This document shows positions 45,434 to 54,771 of a stretch of 64,000 nucleotides of DNA, one piece after another. The stretch is from assembly GCA_031264185.1 (NCBI GenBank), contig JAISEL010000087.1, forward strand, positions 55,077 to 119,076. Direction: 5' to 3'. Position numbers and translations under genes: made by a program. The stretch comes from Deltaproteobacteria bacterium (GTDB taxonomy: Bacteria; Desulfobacterota; Desulfarculia; Adiutricales; Adiutricaceae). Every line of letters starts with the position of its first letter. Within the stretch, counting starts at the first letter, position 1. The notes under the pieces are model-generated. The model searched no databases, was not told the origin of the DNA, and saw only the letters and a program-made list of their open reading frames with translations.

Positions 45434-46210
45434 ATGAGCCTTAAAAAAATTGAACATCAAAAAGATCACCTGGATAAAAACCTGCTCTACATCTTAGGTA
45501 TCGCCCCTGATGAGTACGGCCTTTTTCCCGACCGGGAAGGCTTTGTGACCATTAAGGAACTGGTGGGCGCTGTCAAGCAGGAAGACGGCTTCCGCAGCCT
45601 GACCGAAAACCGGATTCGCGACAGCGTCAGCCAGGCTTTGGATAAATCTTCTTTGGAGATAAAGGATAACCTTATCCGGGCCAAACCCCATTTAGCCGGG
45701 CTGCCAACACCCAGACCCTTTTCGGGCAGTAAACCCAAACTTTTATATCTTGGCCTGAAACCTACCGTCTGGCCCCAAATCAGTAAAAACGGTTTAAAAC
45801 CCAAACCTGGCTGTGAGCATTCTCTCCTCTTCCCCGACCAGAATCAGGCCGGGCAAGTGGCCCGCAGGTTTATCCCCGAGCCAGTCTTGATCTCTGTAAA
45901 TAAAGAAATGGCTCAGAAATTGGGAACCGAATTTTTTATTTACACCGAGCGGCTGTATCTGGCCACAGAAATCGCCCCCCAAGCTCTGTTCGGGCCTCCG
46001 GTCAAAGAGTCACAGGACAGTTTAGCCGCTCAAGGGACCAAAGCCGCTGCCAAAAAGAGAGCCGAGCCGGACAGGAGCGGCCTGGAGCCCGAAGTTTTTC
46101 CCGGTGCCTATGCCGGAACAGTCATCCATCACGGCAAAAAGAAAGGAAAATACAATAATGAACCGGACTGGAAAAACCAGACGAGAAAAGACCGTCGGAG
46201 GGAGAAGTGA
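45434..46210 (+). CDS. RNA 2'-phosphotransferase (Tpt1/KptA)-like protein, divergent
   Basis: 258 residues. The N-terminal winged-helix-like part (LGIAPDEYGLFPDREGFVTIKELVGAV) and the C-terminal ADP-ribosyltransferase-like part (LLYLGLKPTVWPQISKNGLKP, PVLISVNKEMAQKLGTEFFI, LYLATEIAP) follow the KptA layout. KptA removes a splice-junction 2'-phosphate using NAD+. Several catalytic landmarks are altered: the family's LRH near the start, the QGHS after IRA (here IRAKPHLAG) and LYHGT (here LYLGL). Activity is therefore doubtful. The last 50 residues are a basic extension (GKKKGKY...RRREK). It lies directly behind the structured leader at 45377-45429. Confidence 0.6.
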   Translation: MSLKKIEHQKDHLDKNLLYILGIAPDEYGLFPDREGFVTIKELVGAVKQEDGFRSLTENRIRDSVSQALDKSSLEIKDNLIRAKPHLAGLPTPRPFSGSKPKLLYLGLKPTVWPQISKNGLKPKPGCEHSLLFPDQNQAGQVARRFIPEPVLISVNKEMAQKLGTEFFIYTERLYLATEIAPQALFGPPVKESQDSLAAQGTKAAAKKRAEPDRSGLEPEVFPGAYAGTVIHHGKKKGKYNNEPDWKNQTRKDRRREK

Positions 46211-47659
46211 TCAGTCGGAGGTGACCCGGTTGCGGCCGTTCTGCTTGGATACATAAAGAGCCGTATCGGCTCTGGCCAGAACGGAGATGGCATTGTCGCC
46301 GGGCCTGATTTCAGTCACGCCCATGGAGATATTGACATGAATGGTTTTTTCCGAATGGCGGGAAAGCTTAAATTCCACAGAAGCCACCGAACGCCTGAGC
46401 TTTTCGGCTACCCTGGTGGCGTCAGCCAGTTTAGCTTCCGGCAGAAGGACTATGAATTCATCGCCCCCGTAACGAAAGATAAAATCATCGCATCTTAAAA
46501 GGTCGGTGATAATCCGGCCCATGTGGGACAGGATGCTGTCACCGGCCTGATGGCCGTAAGTATTATTGACATCACGGAAATGATCAATGTCGAAGATCAG
46601 TAAACTGAAAGTCTCCAAACGGTTATTTTTAAAATTTTCAATGGATAAATTAACCGCTTCATCGTAAGCCCGGCGGTTATAGACACCGGTTAGAGCGTCT
46701 TTCATGGAAATGGATTTAAAATCTTCCAGTTCCTTCAAAAGTTTCCGGCTCTGGGTGACAAAAGAGTCGTAATCTCTTCTGACCGAATCCAGACGGGACT
46801 CTAAGGCTGTTTTTTCTTTATTCAGTTCAGCTAAGCGCTGTTCGTCTAAATTGGTTTTTTCCTGGATGGAATGAAATAAAACCTCAATTTTTTCGGCAAT
46901 GACTGTCAGAAGATTATCGGCGTCAGTCGCACTTTCCGGCTCTTCTTCCTGAACTTCCTGAACAGAACCCTGGAGCTGACTTAAATGCTCGGACAGGCTT
47001 TCATTAAACTCCCTGTTCTCACCGTCCATGTAGGAAATGCTCTGGCCCAACAGCCTTTGAAACTCTTTTTCCGTAAACATTAAAGTTTTAATAATATTGG
47101 ACAGGCGCAGGGTTATCTGACTTTTTTCTTCCGAATAATCCTGGATAAAACGACACATGAGCTGGGTTAAATCGCGCAGGATTAAGTCCTGGGGCTGGCC
47201 TTCTTCCAGTTCTCTAATAATCGACTGGGCCTCGTCATGGAACCGGTAGCCCCTGTAAGTGGAGACTTGTTTCAGTAATCCTTTGACATAATCGGACACC
47301 GATTCTTCGAGACAGAGGTAACTCGGTTTTTTTGGCCCCCCGTGAGTTTTGACGGACTCCTGGGACTGGGTCGGTATAATAGATTCGACCCCAGTCAGTC
47401 TGGCCAGTTCTGCGGCCAGTTGTTCCAGTCCTGATTCGGACAGGCGGCTGTTTTCCGTAAAAAATACCACCTTTCCCAGCCAGCCAGAATCCAACTCCGG
47501 GGGTGGATTTTGGAAAAGCCGGACCAAAGTTTTTATTACCGCTCCAAAGGTCAGGAATGTGTCCACTTGGTCCAGCTCCATCTTCCGTAAGGATTGTTCC
47601 ACCTGAAGGTACGTGGCCTTAAGCTCATCTGGGGAATTATTAACTGACAATTCCGGCAT
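46211..47659 (-). CDS. Diguanylate cyclase (GGDEF domain)
   Basis: About 482 residues. Two-thirds is helical and non-catalytic, with a coiled coil at about 270-325 (EKTNLDEQRLAELNKEKTAL). The C-terminal GGDEF domain has DALTGVYNRRAYDEAV, FDIDHFRDVNNTYGHQAGD, and the active-site loop RYGGDEFIVLLPEA. It makes cyclic di-GMP from two GTP. No membrane segment is evident, so it is likely cytoplasmic with an unidentified input domain. I prefer ATG 47659 (MPELSV...) as start; an in-frame GTG at 47701 would add 14 residues. It converges with the KptA-like gene. Confidence 0.88.
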   Translation of the reverse strand: MPELSVNNSPDELKATYLQVEQSLRKMELDQVDTFLTFGAVIKTLVRLFQNPPPELDSGWLGKVVFFTENSRLSESGLEQLAAELARLTGVESIIPTQSQESVKTHGGPKKPSYLCLEESVSDYVKGLLKQVSTYRGYRFHDEAQSIIRELEEGQPQDLILRDLTQLMCRFIQDYSEEKSQITLRLSNIIKTLMFTEKEFQRLLGQSISYMDGENREFNESLSEHLSQLQGSVQEVQEEEPESATDADNLLTVIAEKIEVLFHSIQEKTNLDEQRLAELNKEKTALESRLDSVRRDYDSFVTQSRKLLKELEDFKSISMKDALTGVYNRRAYDEAVNLSIENFKNNRLETFSLLIFDIDHFRDVNNTYGHQAGDSILSHMGRIITDLLRCDDFIFRYGGDEFIVLLPEAKLADATRVAEKLRRSVASVEFKLSRHSEKTIHVNISMGVTEIRPGDNAISVLARADTALYVSKQNGRNRVTSD

Positions 47660-47704
47660 ATAATTATATAATCGGCCTTTAAAGCAAAAACCGAAAAACA
47701 CACA

Positions 47705-48172
47705 TTACGAAGCGGTATTTTTGCGGTTCAGCATGGGAAGTTTAAAGAACTCTATGCCTTCATTTTTCAGGATTTGTTCTTCATCAGCCGTTGATTGGCC
47801 CCGTATATTGCGGACCGGGGTGACTCCGTAATGCATCTTCAAAGCCTCGGCCGTAAAATCTGTCCCCACATCCACAAAATCTTTTTCCAGCCTGTCGGAC
47901 ATGGCGACCAGTTCTTTAAAGGCCTTTAAAGTCATACCATGCGTATCTTGTACCTCAGCCTGAGCCTGATTCTGGGGATGAGTCTGGGGCTGGGTCTGCT
48001 CGGAACGGCGGCGGACAAGACCGAAAGTTGAAGGCAGCCGGGAAATATTTTCATCGCCGCAAACAGGACAACTGAGCTGCCCTGAAATCTGCTGTCCTTC
48101 AAGATCGGCCAAATCGGCAAACCAGCCTTCAAAATGGTGGCCTTTAAGGCATATTAAATCGAAAATTACCAT
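47705..48172 (-). CDS. DUF1178 family protein
   Basis: About 155 residues. The start MVIFDLICLKGHHFEGWF and the zinc-ribbon pair CPVCGDENISRLPS are the DUF1178 signature; the C-terminal half contains the conserved ALKMHYGV...RNIRGQST region. The function is unknown. ATG 48172 fits the family start better than the GTG at 48181. It lies just upstream of the diguanylate cyclase gene on the same strand. Confidence 0.85.
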   Translation of the reverse strand: MVIFDLICLKGHHFEGWFADLADLEGQQISGQLSCPVCGDENISRLPSTFGLVRRRSEQTQPQTHPQNQAQAEVQDTHGMTLKAFKELVAMSDRLEKDFVDVGTDFTAEALKMHYGVTPVRNIRGQSTADEEQILKNEGIEFFKLPMLNRKNTAS

Positions 48173-49054
48173 ACAATTCACATATTTTAGACAACAAATC
48201 TACCTAAACAAAAAATATTTAAATAAACCCTGGAACCATCTAATCTGCTGCCTGCCTGCCTTAAATAGCCGCCTAACCTGTAAGGTTTCCGCAAAACCGC
48301 CTTTATATAATAAAACTTTGACCCTCTATCTGTCAAATTTTCAAGAAATCCTCACGCCTACCTTCTGCCCGAGTTGACCTTTAAAAAGCCCACATTAAAC
48401 TTAAATACCGAATTTAATGAAATATCTATCTCTCTATATCTCTCTAAACAGATAATATTACCGTCCTGTCTGATAAAAAAACAATAGCCAAGCTCGAAAA
48501 GAAAAATAGATTTTCTGACAATAATTTTTATTTTGACAGTTAAATTACAGCCGAAAAAGCCGCTTTTAGTCATTATAATGCGGAAAGAGCGGAAAAATCC
48601 CCAGCTTTAAGTTGCTGAATGAGATGCGGCGTCTGACACTGGCGAGCCCGACCCGGCTGATTGGTTTGGGAATAAATAACAGTCTTTGGCTAGCTGACTG
48701 CCTTTGGCCTAATATGGAGCCCTTGAGCATTTACTCTAATTAAGAAATATTTTGCTACTGTTATAGTTTATTTTAGTTAATTATTGCTATTTTATTTGTT
48801 ATTATATAATTTTATCAGCTATTTATTGTTTAATAAAATATACTTATTCGCATAATAAAAACTTAAAGATACGAACCCCCGGCCCAACCCATGGCCACTT
48901 TTTTTTAAGCCCGGATTTTGATATTATTGTATTTACCCAAGGTACCGCCTAAAAGCCTTACTTAATAAATGCTATGCCAGGGAATCAGTTTTTTTAGTCA
49001 ATTGTCAACCCTTAAACTTGGAAGCTGTTCTTTCCGGACAGCGGGAGTAAGTGT
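48173..49054. other. Intergenic, no gene seen
   Basis: About 880 bp, very A+T-rich at 48740-48860. A 71-codon minus ORF at 48358-48573 has no motif and is not called. In relatives rpoN lies upstream of hpf, but no trace of it is seen here. Confidence 0.5.
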
Positions 49055-49603
49055 ATGCAATATACGGTGACTTTCCGGCACATGGAACCCTCAGACCACC
49101 TGAAAGATTTCGGCAGAGAAAAAATGGCCCGGTTGGAGAAGTATCTCGACTCGGTCATTGACGTTGACCTGACCTTTACTGTGGAAAAATTCCGCCACCG
49201 GGCCGAGGCTGTGGTGACGGCCGACGGTCTGAAGATCAAAGCGGAAGAAGAGACCGAAGATATGTACTCGGCTCTGGATCTGGTGGTGGACAAGCTGGAA
49301 AAACAGATCAAGCGTCACCGGGAAAAACAGAAAATTCACAATAAAGGCCAGGGGCCGGCCAAAAGATCCTCCGGGCACAATGGCGGCAAATCCCAGCCTG
49401 AGCCTGAGGATGAGGGCTATTTTACGGCCGACCGGGTCCGGGAGCTGCCCCTGGAACCTTTGAGCCCGGCCGAGGCCGACGAAAGACTGGCTCTGTCTAA
49501 CACTCCATATATGGTGTTTCTGGACCGGGATTCCGGATCAGTCAGTCTGCTTCACAAACTGCCGACTGGGTCAACCGAACTGGTCAGGTACTTCCAAAAC
49601 TGA
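49055..49603 (+). CDS. hpf: Ribosome hibernation-promoting factor, long form
   Basis: 182 residues. The N-terminal HPF/RaiA domain (YTVTFRHMEPSDHLKDFGREKMARLEKYL-type) is followed by a linker of about 40 residues and a short C-terminal dimerisation domain (LEPLSPAEADERLALSNTPYMVFLDRDS). The long form alone dimerises 70S ribosomes into 100S in stationary phase. GGGAG precedes the ATG. It is the first gene of the hpf-ptsN-rapZ-PTS cluster. Confidence 0.92.
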   Translation: MQYTVTFRHMEPSDHLKDFGREKMARLEKYLDSVIDVDLTFTVEKFRHRAEAVVTADGLKIKAEEETEDMYSALDLVVDKLEKQIKRHREKQKIHNKGQGPAKRSSGHNGGKSQPEPEDEGYFTADRVRELPLEPLSPAEADERLALSNTPYMVFLDRDSGSVSLLHKLPTGSTELVRYFQN

Positions 49604-49704
49604 ATTTAACGCAGCCGCAATTTAGTGACTCGGGGCCGGAGCATGTGGTAATTCCTATGCACCGGCCTTATTCTGACTGCCTGAACTAGAGATTCAAAAG
49701 AATT

Positions 49705-50172
49705 ATGGACTTAAGAGAAGCCCTGCCTCCAGAGGCCATCTGTTTTGATTTGGCGGCTGACACCAAAGCCCAGGCACTGGAAATTCTCTGTCAACAGGCG
49801 GCCAGAAGCTTAAGACTCCAGACTGATAGCATTTTTTTAGCTGTCATGGAAAGGGAAAAATTAGGTTCGACCGCTGTGGGAGGAGGCGTAGCCCTGCCTC
49901 ACGGCAAAATTCCAAATTTAGACCGTCTTTTTATGATCTTAGCCCGCACGGCTCCGGGCAGGGAACTGGATTTTGACAGTCCCGACGGTCAGCCGGTCAG
50001 GATTCTGGCTCTGGTCTTAAGTTCACTTACCGCCACTTCCGAGCACCTGCAGGTCTTAGCTCTTCTGGGCCGCCTGTGGAAAACCCCGGAAAACCTCAGG
50101 CTTTTACTGTCCGCTCCGGACCGAGAAACTTTTTACAATATTTTCATGGAATTGGCCGCTATTAACGAGTAA
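49705..50172 (+). CDS. ptsN: Nitrogen-type PTS EIIA protein
   Basis: 155 residues. EIIA-2 domain with the phosphorylatable His in GGGVALPHGKIP and typical start DLREALPPEAICFDL. In the nitrogen-related PTS this protein regulates rather than transports sugar. It lies 101 bp after hpf and 24 bp before rapZ. Confidence 0.92.
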   Translation: MDLREALPPEAICFDLAADTKAQALEILCQQAARSLRLQTDSIFLAVMEREKLGSTAVGGGVALPHGKIPNLDRLFMILARTAPGRELDFDSPDGQPVRILALVLSSLTATSEHLQVLALLGRLWKTPENLRLLLSAPDRETFYNIFMELAAINE

Positions 50173-50196
50173 AGACTCTTTTTGCCAGGAGCGTCC

Positions 50197-51069
50197 ATGA
50201 TCGACACCTTAAAAGCCGGTTTAATCATTGTGGTCACCGGCCTGTCCGGCTCGGGCAAAACCTCTGCTTTAAAAGCCCTGGAAGACCACGGTTTCATGGC
50301 CATTGACAATCTGCCTGTCTTACTTCTGCCCAAACTTCTGGCTTTAAGAAAAGAGAGCGGAGACTTTATCCGTCTGGCCGTCGGCATGGACGCCCGGGAA
50401 GCCGACCTGATGAGAAATTACGATGAAGTCTTTTCCCAGGCTCGGACTCTGGGCTACGATCTTAAGCTTCTGTTCCTGGAAGCCGATGACAATATTCTGG
50501 TTAAGCGGTTTTCCGAGACCCGGCGGAGACACCCTCTGGCTCAGGCCGGGAATTTGGCCCAGGCTATCCGGGCCGAAAAAGAGCAATTGGCCCCTTTAAA
50601 AGAGATTGCCGACCTAATCATAAATACGACCGTCTTAACAGCTCCACGTCTTCGGGAGATGGTTCTGGAGAGATTTGTCCAGATCCAAAATCGCCGGAGC
50701 TTATCGGTCGAAGTTTTATCGTTCGGCTTTAAAAACGGCCTCCCGCCGGAGGCCGACTTAATGCTTGATGTCCGGTTTCTGCCCAACCCTTTTTACGTGG
50801 AAAAACTAAGGGCTTTAGACGGCCGGGATCCCCGGGTTCTGAACTATGTCCTGTCATTTAAGGAGACTAAAGATTTTTTGGAAAAACTGCTCGATTTGCT
50901 TGATTTTCTGCTGCCTTTGTACCAGAAGGAGGGCAAATCGTATCTGACCATAGCCGTGGGCTGCACCGGCGGACAGCACCGAAGCGTAGCCTTGGCCGGT
51001 TATCTGTGGGAGAGGCTTAAGGACTGCTTTAACGGCAATCTGGTTCTTAGGCACCGGGATATTGTCTGA
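50197..51069 (+). CDS. rapZ: RNase adapter protein RapZ (P-loop)
   Basis: About 290 residues. N-terminal Walker A GLSGSGKTSALKALED, then FMAIDNLPVLLLPKL, and the C-terminal domain ending AVGCTGGQHRSVALAGYLWERL. RapZ controls GlmZ sRNA and amino-sugar metabolism in E. coli and is a conserved nucleotide-binding partner of PTS genes elsewhere. ATG 50197 has AGGAG at 6 nt; the upstream TTG at 50182 is less likely. Confidence 0.93.
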   Translation: MIDTLKAGLIIVVTGLSGSGKTSALKALEDHGFMAIDNLPVLLLPKLLALRKESGDFIRLAVGMDAREADLMRNYDEVFSQARTLGYDLKLLFLEADDNILVKRFSETRRRHPLAQAGNLAQAIRAEKEQLAPLKEIADLIINTTVLTAPRLREMVLERFVQIQNRRSLSVEVLSFGFKNGLPPEADLMLDVRFLPNPFYVEKLRALDGRDPRVLNYVLSFKETKDFLEKLLDLLDFLLPLYQKEGKSYLTIAVGCTGGQHRSVALAGYLWERLKDCFNGNLVLRHRDIV

Positions 51070-51150
51070 AAAGCATGGACTTTACAGACCATAATACTAT
51101 TAAATAATTAGCTTAACCCGTTATCAGGAGCTAACTAACGAGGGAGCCAG

Positions 51151-51564
51151 GTGATAGGCTTAGTCATTGCTACCCACGGCCAACTGGGAACCGAACTGCT
51201 CAAGACAGCCGAACTGATTATAGGACCGGTGGAAAACTGCCTGACCGTGCCTGTAGAAATTGATTTAAGCCCGGATCAGCTGAAATCCCAGATGGAACAG
51301 GCCATACAGAGCCAGGATCACGGCCAGGGCGTTTTGATCCTGACGGATATGTTCGGCGGCACCCCTTCCAATATAAGCCTGTCGTTTTTAAGAGCCGAAC
51401 AGGTCGATGTCCTGTCCGGAGCCAATCTGCCCATGCTCCTGCGAGCTTGTCAGCTCAGGGAAAAACCCGACATGACCTTAAAAAATCTGGCCATGGACAG
51501 CCGGGATTATGCCCGCAAGGGAATTAATATGGCCGGCGACATGCTGGGCAAACGGAACCGCTGA
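51151..51564 (+). CDS. Mannose-family PTS EIIA
   Basis: 137 residues from GTG. It begins IGLVIATHGQLGTELLKTAE, with the phosphoacceptor His in ATHGQ, and continues GVLILTDMFGGTPSNISLSFL, the mannose-type EIIA signature. It takes phosphate from HPr and passes it to the EIIB encoded next. Together with the following EIIB and EIIC genes it forms an incomplete permease: no EIID, HPr or EI gene lies in this window. Confidence 0.92.
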   Translation: MIGLVIATHGQLGTELLKTAELIIGPVENCLTVPVEIDLSPDQLKSQMEQAIQSQDHGQGVLILTDMFGGTPSNISLSFLRAEQVDVLSGANLPMLLRACQLREKPDMTLKNLAMDSRDYARKGINMAGDMLGKRNR

Positions 51565-51591
51565 GGCGGCCTGATGTTTCGAGTTTAAATC

Positions 51592-52086
51592 ATGACCGTT
51601 CTGGCCGCCCGCGTAGACCAAAAACTTATTCACGGGCAGGTGACCCTGGGCTGGGCGCCTTTTTTGGAAATCGAAGAAATCATTGTGGCCGATCATCTGG
51701 CTTTGGAGTCTGACCTTTTAATGGACATTATGGCCTTAGGCATCCATCCGCCGGTCGGAAACATCAGCTTTGTCACTCCGCCAAAATTAAACGAGCTTTT
51801 GGCTGAAAAACGGAAGGACTTAAGGATCATGATCCTGTTCCGGGATGTGGCCGGGGTGGGTGAGGCAGTTCACGAAGGCCTATGTCTTACGAGCTTAAAT
51901 CTGGGCAATCAGTTCTATAAACCCAGTCCAGAAACCCTGCGTTTAGCCGACAGTTTTTTTGTCAATGACCAAGACTTAAAAACTCTGGCCTCTCTGGCCG
52001 AGGATGGCCTTAAAATCTACTTTCAGTCTCTGCCCGCCGACCAGCCTACCCTGTTTGAGCCCAACCGCTACCGATGGAACCGGTAA
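51592..52086 (+). CDS. Mannose/sorbose-family PTS EIIB
   Basis: 164 residues. AARVDQKLIHGQVTLGWAP carries the family's phosphorylated His. It overlaps the EIIC start by 13 bp. It accepts phosphate from EIIA; with no EIID the set may be regulatory rather than sugar-transporting. Confidence 0.9.
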   Translation: MTVLAARVDQKLIHGQVTLGWAPFLEIEEIIVADHLALESDLLMDIMALGIHPPVGNISFVTPPKLNELLAEKRKDLRIMILFRDVAGVGEAVHEGLCLTSLNLGNQFYKPSPETLRLADSFFVNDQDLKTLASLAEDGLKIYFQSLPADQPTLFEPNRYRWNR

Positions 52087-52772
52087 ATCTCCACCTTTTA
52101 TGGGCCTTAATTCTGGCCGCCCTTTTAAATCTCGACCGCCAGGCAGTCGGCCAGAGTATGCTGGCCAGGCCACTGGTCACCGGTTTGCTTGTCGGCCACG
52201 TTCTGGATAATCCTCTGGCCGGCCTGTACTTAGGCCTGTGGACGGAACTGCTGTGGCTGACGAGACCGCCTTTAGGAGGCGTTTTAACGCCTAACGGCGG
52301 CCTGGCGGTCTCGGCGGCTTTACTGGCCTGGTCGGCCGTGACCCGGTTTTGGCACACCCCGCCGGAAAGACCGGTTTTAGTCTTTATCTGTATTTTAATT
52401 CCTCCGGTCGCCGTCCTGGCCACTGGTCTGGAAAAACTCTCCCGGCGGGTTTCAGGTAAAGTCGAAGCCAGGCTGGAAGAAAATCTGGCCGTAGGGGGCA
52501 GAGTCGGCTTTATGTGGCCTAATTTAAAGGGCCTTTTGTTCACACTGGCCGCCGGTCTGGCTTCCCTGTCCCTACTTGCGCCTATCTTGGCTTTATTTAT
52601 TATCTGGAACATCAAGGCCGAACCGGCCGCTTTATGGCCTTTTCTGGATAAACTGGCCCCATTTATGCCTCTTGTCGGCCTGACCATCAATATCGGGCGC
52701 CTCCGCAAAAGCTTAATCTTATTTTACGGCCTGGGCCTTTTGGCCGGAATCATAATTACTTGCCTGTGTTAA
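52074..52772 (+). CDS. Mannose/sorbose-family PTS EIIC membrane component
   Basis: 232 residues with multiple membrane helices. The N-terminal LLWALILAALLNLDRQAVGQSMLARPLVTG and GLYLGLWTELLWL are typical of sorbose-type EIIC. It is encoded between EIIB and the acetyltransferase with overlaps on both sides. Confidence 0.88.
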   Translation: MEPVNLHLLWALILAALLNLDRQAVGQSMLARPLVTGLLVGHVLDNPLAGLYLGLWTELLWLTRPPLGGVLTPNGGLAVSAALLAWSAVTRFWHTPPERPVLVFICILIPPVAVLATGLEKLSRRVSGKVEARLEENLAVGGRVGFMWPNLKGLLFTLAAGLASLSLLAPILALFIIWNIKAEPAALWPFLDKLAPFMPLVGLTINIGRLRKSLILFYGLGLLAGIIITCLC

Positions 52773-53272
52773 CAGAGACAATAGGTCCGATTCTGGCCAG
52801 AAAACTGACTGCAGACGATCTGCCAGGTCTCGTGATTCTAGAAAAATCCACGGAAAAAGAACCCTGGACAGTCGATAATTTTTTGGGTGAGTTTGAGCGG
52901 CCCTTTTTCTTGCCTTTGGGATTATTTATAAATAATGAGCTGGCAGCCTTCCTTTTTGCCTGGCTTCTGCCTCCAGAAACTCATCTTTTAAAACTGACCG
53001 TCAGTCCCAGATTCCAGGGCTTTGGCTTAGGGGCCGGGCTAATCTCAATTTTAGTCGATCTGACCAGACGCAGCCGGGGAGAAAAAATACTTCTGGAAGT
53101 ACTGCAGACCAACCAAAAAGCCGTCACTCTCTACCGGAAGGCCGGATTTACTATTGACGGCCGGGCTAAAAACTACTATCTGGCCGGGGACGCTTTATTT
53201 ATGTCTTTGATGATTGACGATTTTCCCGCCTACCGGCCCAAAGACGGGGTCATTTGGGAAAACGTCAGCTAA
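52760..53272 (+). CDS. GNAT acetyltransferase (RimI-like)
   Basis: 170 residues. A RimI-like start around LTADDLPGLVILEKSTEKEPW is followed by LKLTVSPRFQGFGLGAGLISILVD (acetyl-CoA loop) and LLEVLQTNQKAVTLYRKAGF. It probably acetylates a protein N-terminus such as that of S18, but the substrate is not certain. It appears to start at TTG 52760 or GTG 52766, overlapping EIIC. A small hairpin (53317-53331) follows. Confidence 0.8.
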   Translation: MPVLTETIGPILARKLTADDLPGLVILEKSTEKEPWTVDNFLGEFERPFFLPLGLFINNELAAFLFAWLLPPETHLLKLTVSPRFQGFGLGAGLISILVDLTRRSRGEKILLEVLQTNQKAVTLYRKAGFTIDGRAKNYYLAGDALFMSLMIDDFPAYRPKDGVIWENVS

Positions 53273-53316
53273 TAATAGATATTCCCCGATCTTTTGCGTA
53301 TAATCTAGAAACTGGT

Positions 53317-53331
53317 TTAACCGCCGGTTAA
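53317..53331 (+). terminator. Small hairpin with A/T tail
   Basis: TTAACC and GGTTAA pair around GCC, followed by AAAAAATTA. Weak terminator candidate between the acetyltransferase gene and the NtrC-type regulator. Confidence 0.35.
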
Positions 53332-53385
53332 AAAATTACTCAGTTGGCAACAAAAAAAATATAATTATGCCGGAAAACATCCTAT

Positions 53386-54771
53386 ATGCCGGAAACCATC
53401 TTAATAGTTGATGACGAAAAGGACATCCGCCTGACTTTGGGCGGCATCTTGGGCGACGAAGGCTATATTGTAGCCCAGGCCGCCTCCGGGCCGGAAGCTC
53501 TGGAGCGCCTGGAAGTATCGGCCCCAGGGGTCGTCATTTTAGATCTCTGGATGTCGGGGGCCGAGCAGGGCTTTGAAGTCTTAGCCAAGATGCGGGAAGA
53601 ATATCCCCAGGTTCCAGTCATCATTATTTCCGGCCACGGTAATGTGGAAACTGCGGTCAAGGCGGTTAAAAAAGGAGCTTTTGACTTTATTGAAAAGCCT
53701 CTTTCCGTTGATAAGCTTATGCTGTCTGTTAACCGGGCCATTAATTTCAGGCGGCTGGAGACCGAAAACCAAATATTAAAGCCCCCGGCGGAATCGTCTT
53801 TGCTTATGGGTACAAGCGAAGTCATGGCCGGTCTGGTCAAGACTTTGGAAATGGTGGCTCCGACTTCGGCCCCGATTTTAATAAACGGCGAAAACGGAGT
53901 CGGCAAAGAACTGGTGGCCCACACTATCCACCGCCTGTCTACCCGGTCCGATCGACCTATGATTGCTGTCAACTGCGCGGCTATCCCGGAAGAACTGGTG
54001 GAAAGCGAACTTTTCGGCCACGAAAAAGGGGCTTTCACCGGCGCCGACCGGCGCCATCAGGGCCGCTTCGACCTGGCTAATCACTCAACTTTATTTTTAG
54101 ACGAAATTGCCGATATGTCCCTGAAGACCCAGGCTAAGATTTTAAGAATTCTCCAGGAACAGAAGTTTGAGCGGGTCGGCGGCACCAGGACGATTAATGT
54201 CGATGTCCGCATCATCGCGGCCAGCAATAAAGATTTAAAAGCCGAAATCGCCCGCGGCTCTTTCCGGGACGATCTCTATTACCGCTTAAACGTGGTTCCT
54301 ATTTTTGTGCCCCCCTTAAGAGAACGTCCTGAAGATATTCCGGCTTTGGCCGAGATTTTTCTGTCAAAGTGCCTGACCGAAAACAACCTGGAACCTAAAA
54401 AATTAGACCCTCAGTTTATAAAGGGGCTTCAGAAAAGAGCCTGGCCCGGTAATGTCCGGGAACTTAAAAACACAATCGAACGTTTAGCCATAATCACCAG
54501 GGGACCGATCATCTCCGGCGATCCACAGGAACCGGGCAAAAACGAGACAGATTCGCCCGGCCTAACTGCCGGAATTGACGATTCAATTATGTCTTTAACC
54601 TTCCGGGAAGCTCGGGCCGAATTTGAAAGACGCTATCTGCTGGCCCAGTTAAAAGCCCACAGCTACAACATAACCCAGACTGCGGAGGCTATCGTTTTAG
54701 ACCGGACCACACTGCACAAGAAACTCAAGACCTTGGGGTTCAAGGACTGGGTTGAAGGAAACGGCCCTTGA
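53386..54771 (+). CDS. Sigma-54-dependent response regulator (NtrC family)
   Basis: 461 residues. The receiver domain (ILIVDDEKDIRLTLGGIL, phospho-Asp in VVILDLWMSG) is followed by the AAA+ domain. The AAA+ domain has Walker A GENGVGKELVAHTIH, the sigma-54 contact loop EKGAFTGADRR, and Walker B TLFLDEIADMS; a Fis-type HTH closes the protein (ITQTAEAIVLDRTTLHKKL). It should activate sigma-54 promoters upon phosphorylation. No histidine kinase is encoded nearby. The stop overlaps the YihY TTG start (TTGA). Confidence 0.95.
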   Translation: MPETILIVDDEKDIRLTLGGILGDEGYIVAQAASGPEALERLEVSAPGVVILDLWMSGAEQGFEVLAKMREEYPQVPVIIISGHGNVETAVKAVKKGAFDFIEKPLSVDKLMLSVNRAINFRRLETENQILKPPAESSLLMGTSEVMAGLVKTLEMVAPTSAPILINGENGVGKELVAHTIHRLSTRSDRPMIAVNCAAIPEELVESELFGHEKGAFTGADRRHQGRFDLANHSTLFLDEIADMSLKTQAKILRILQEQKFERVGGTRTINVDVRIIAASNKDLKAEIARGSFRDDLYYRLNVVPIFVPPLRERPEDIPALAEIFLSKCLTENNLEPKKLDPQFIKGLQKRAWPGNVRELKNTIERLAIITRGPIISGDPQEPGKNETDSPGLTAGIDDSIMSLTFREARAEFERRYLLAQLKAHSYNITQTAEAIVLDRTTLHKKLKTLGFKDWVEGNGP

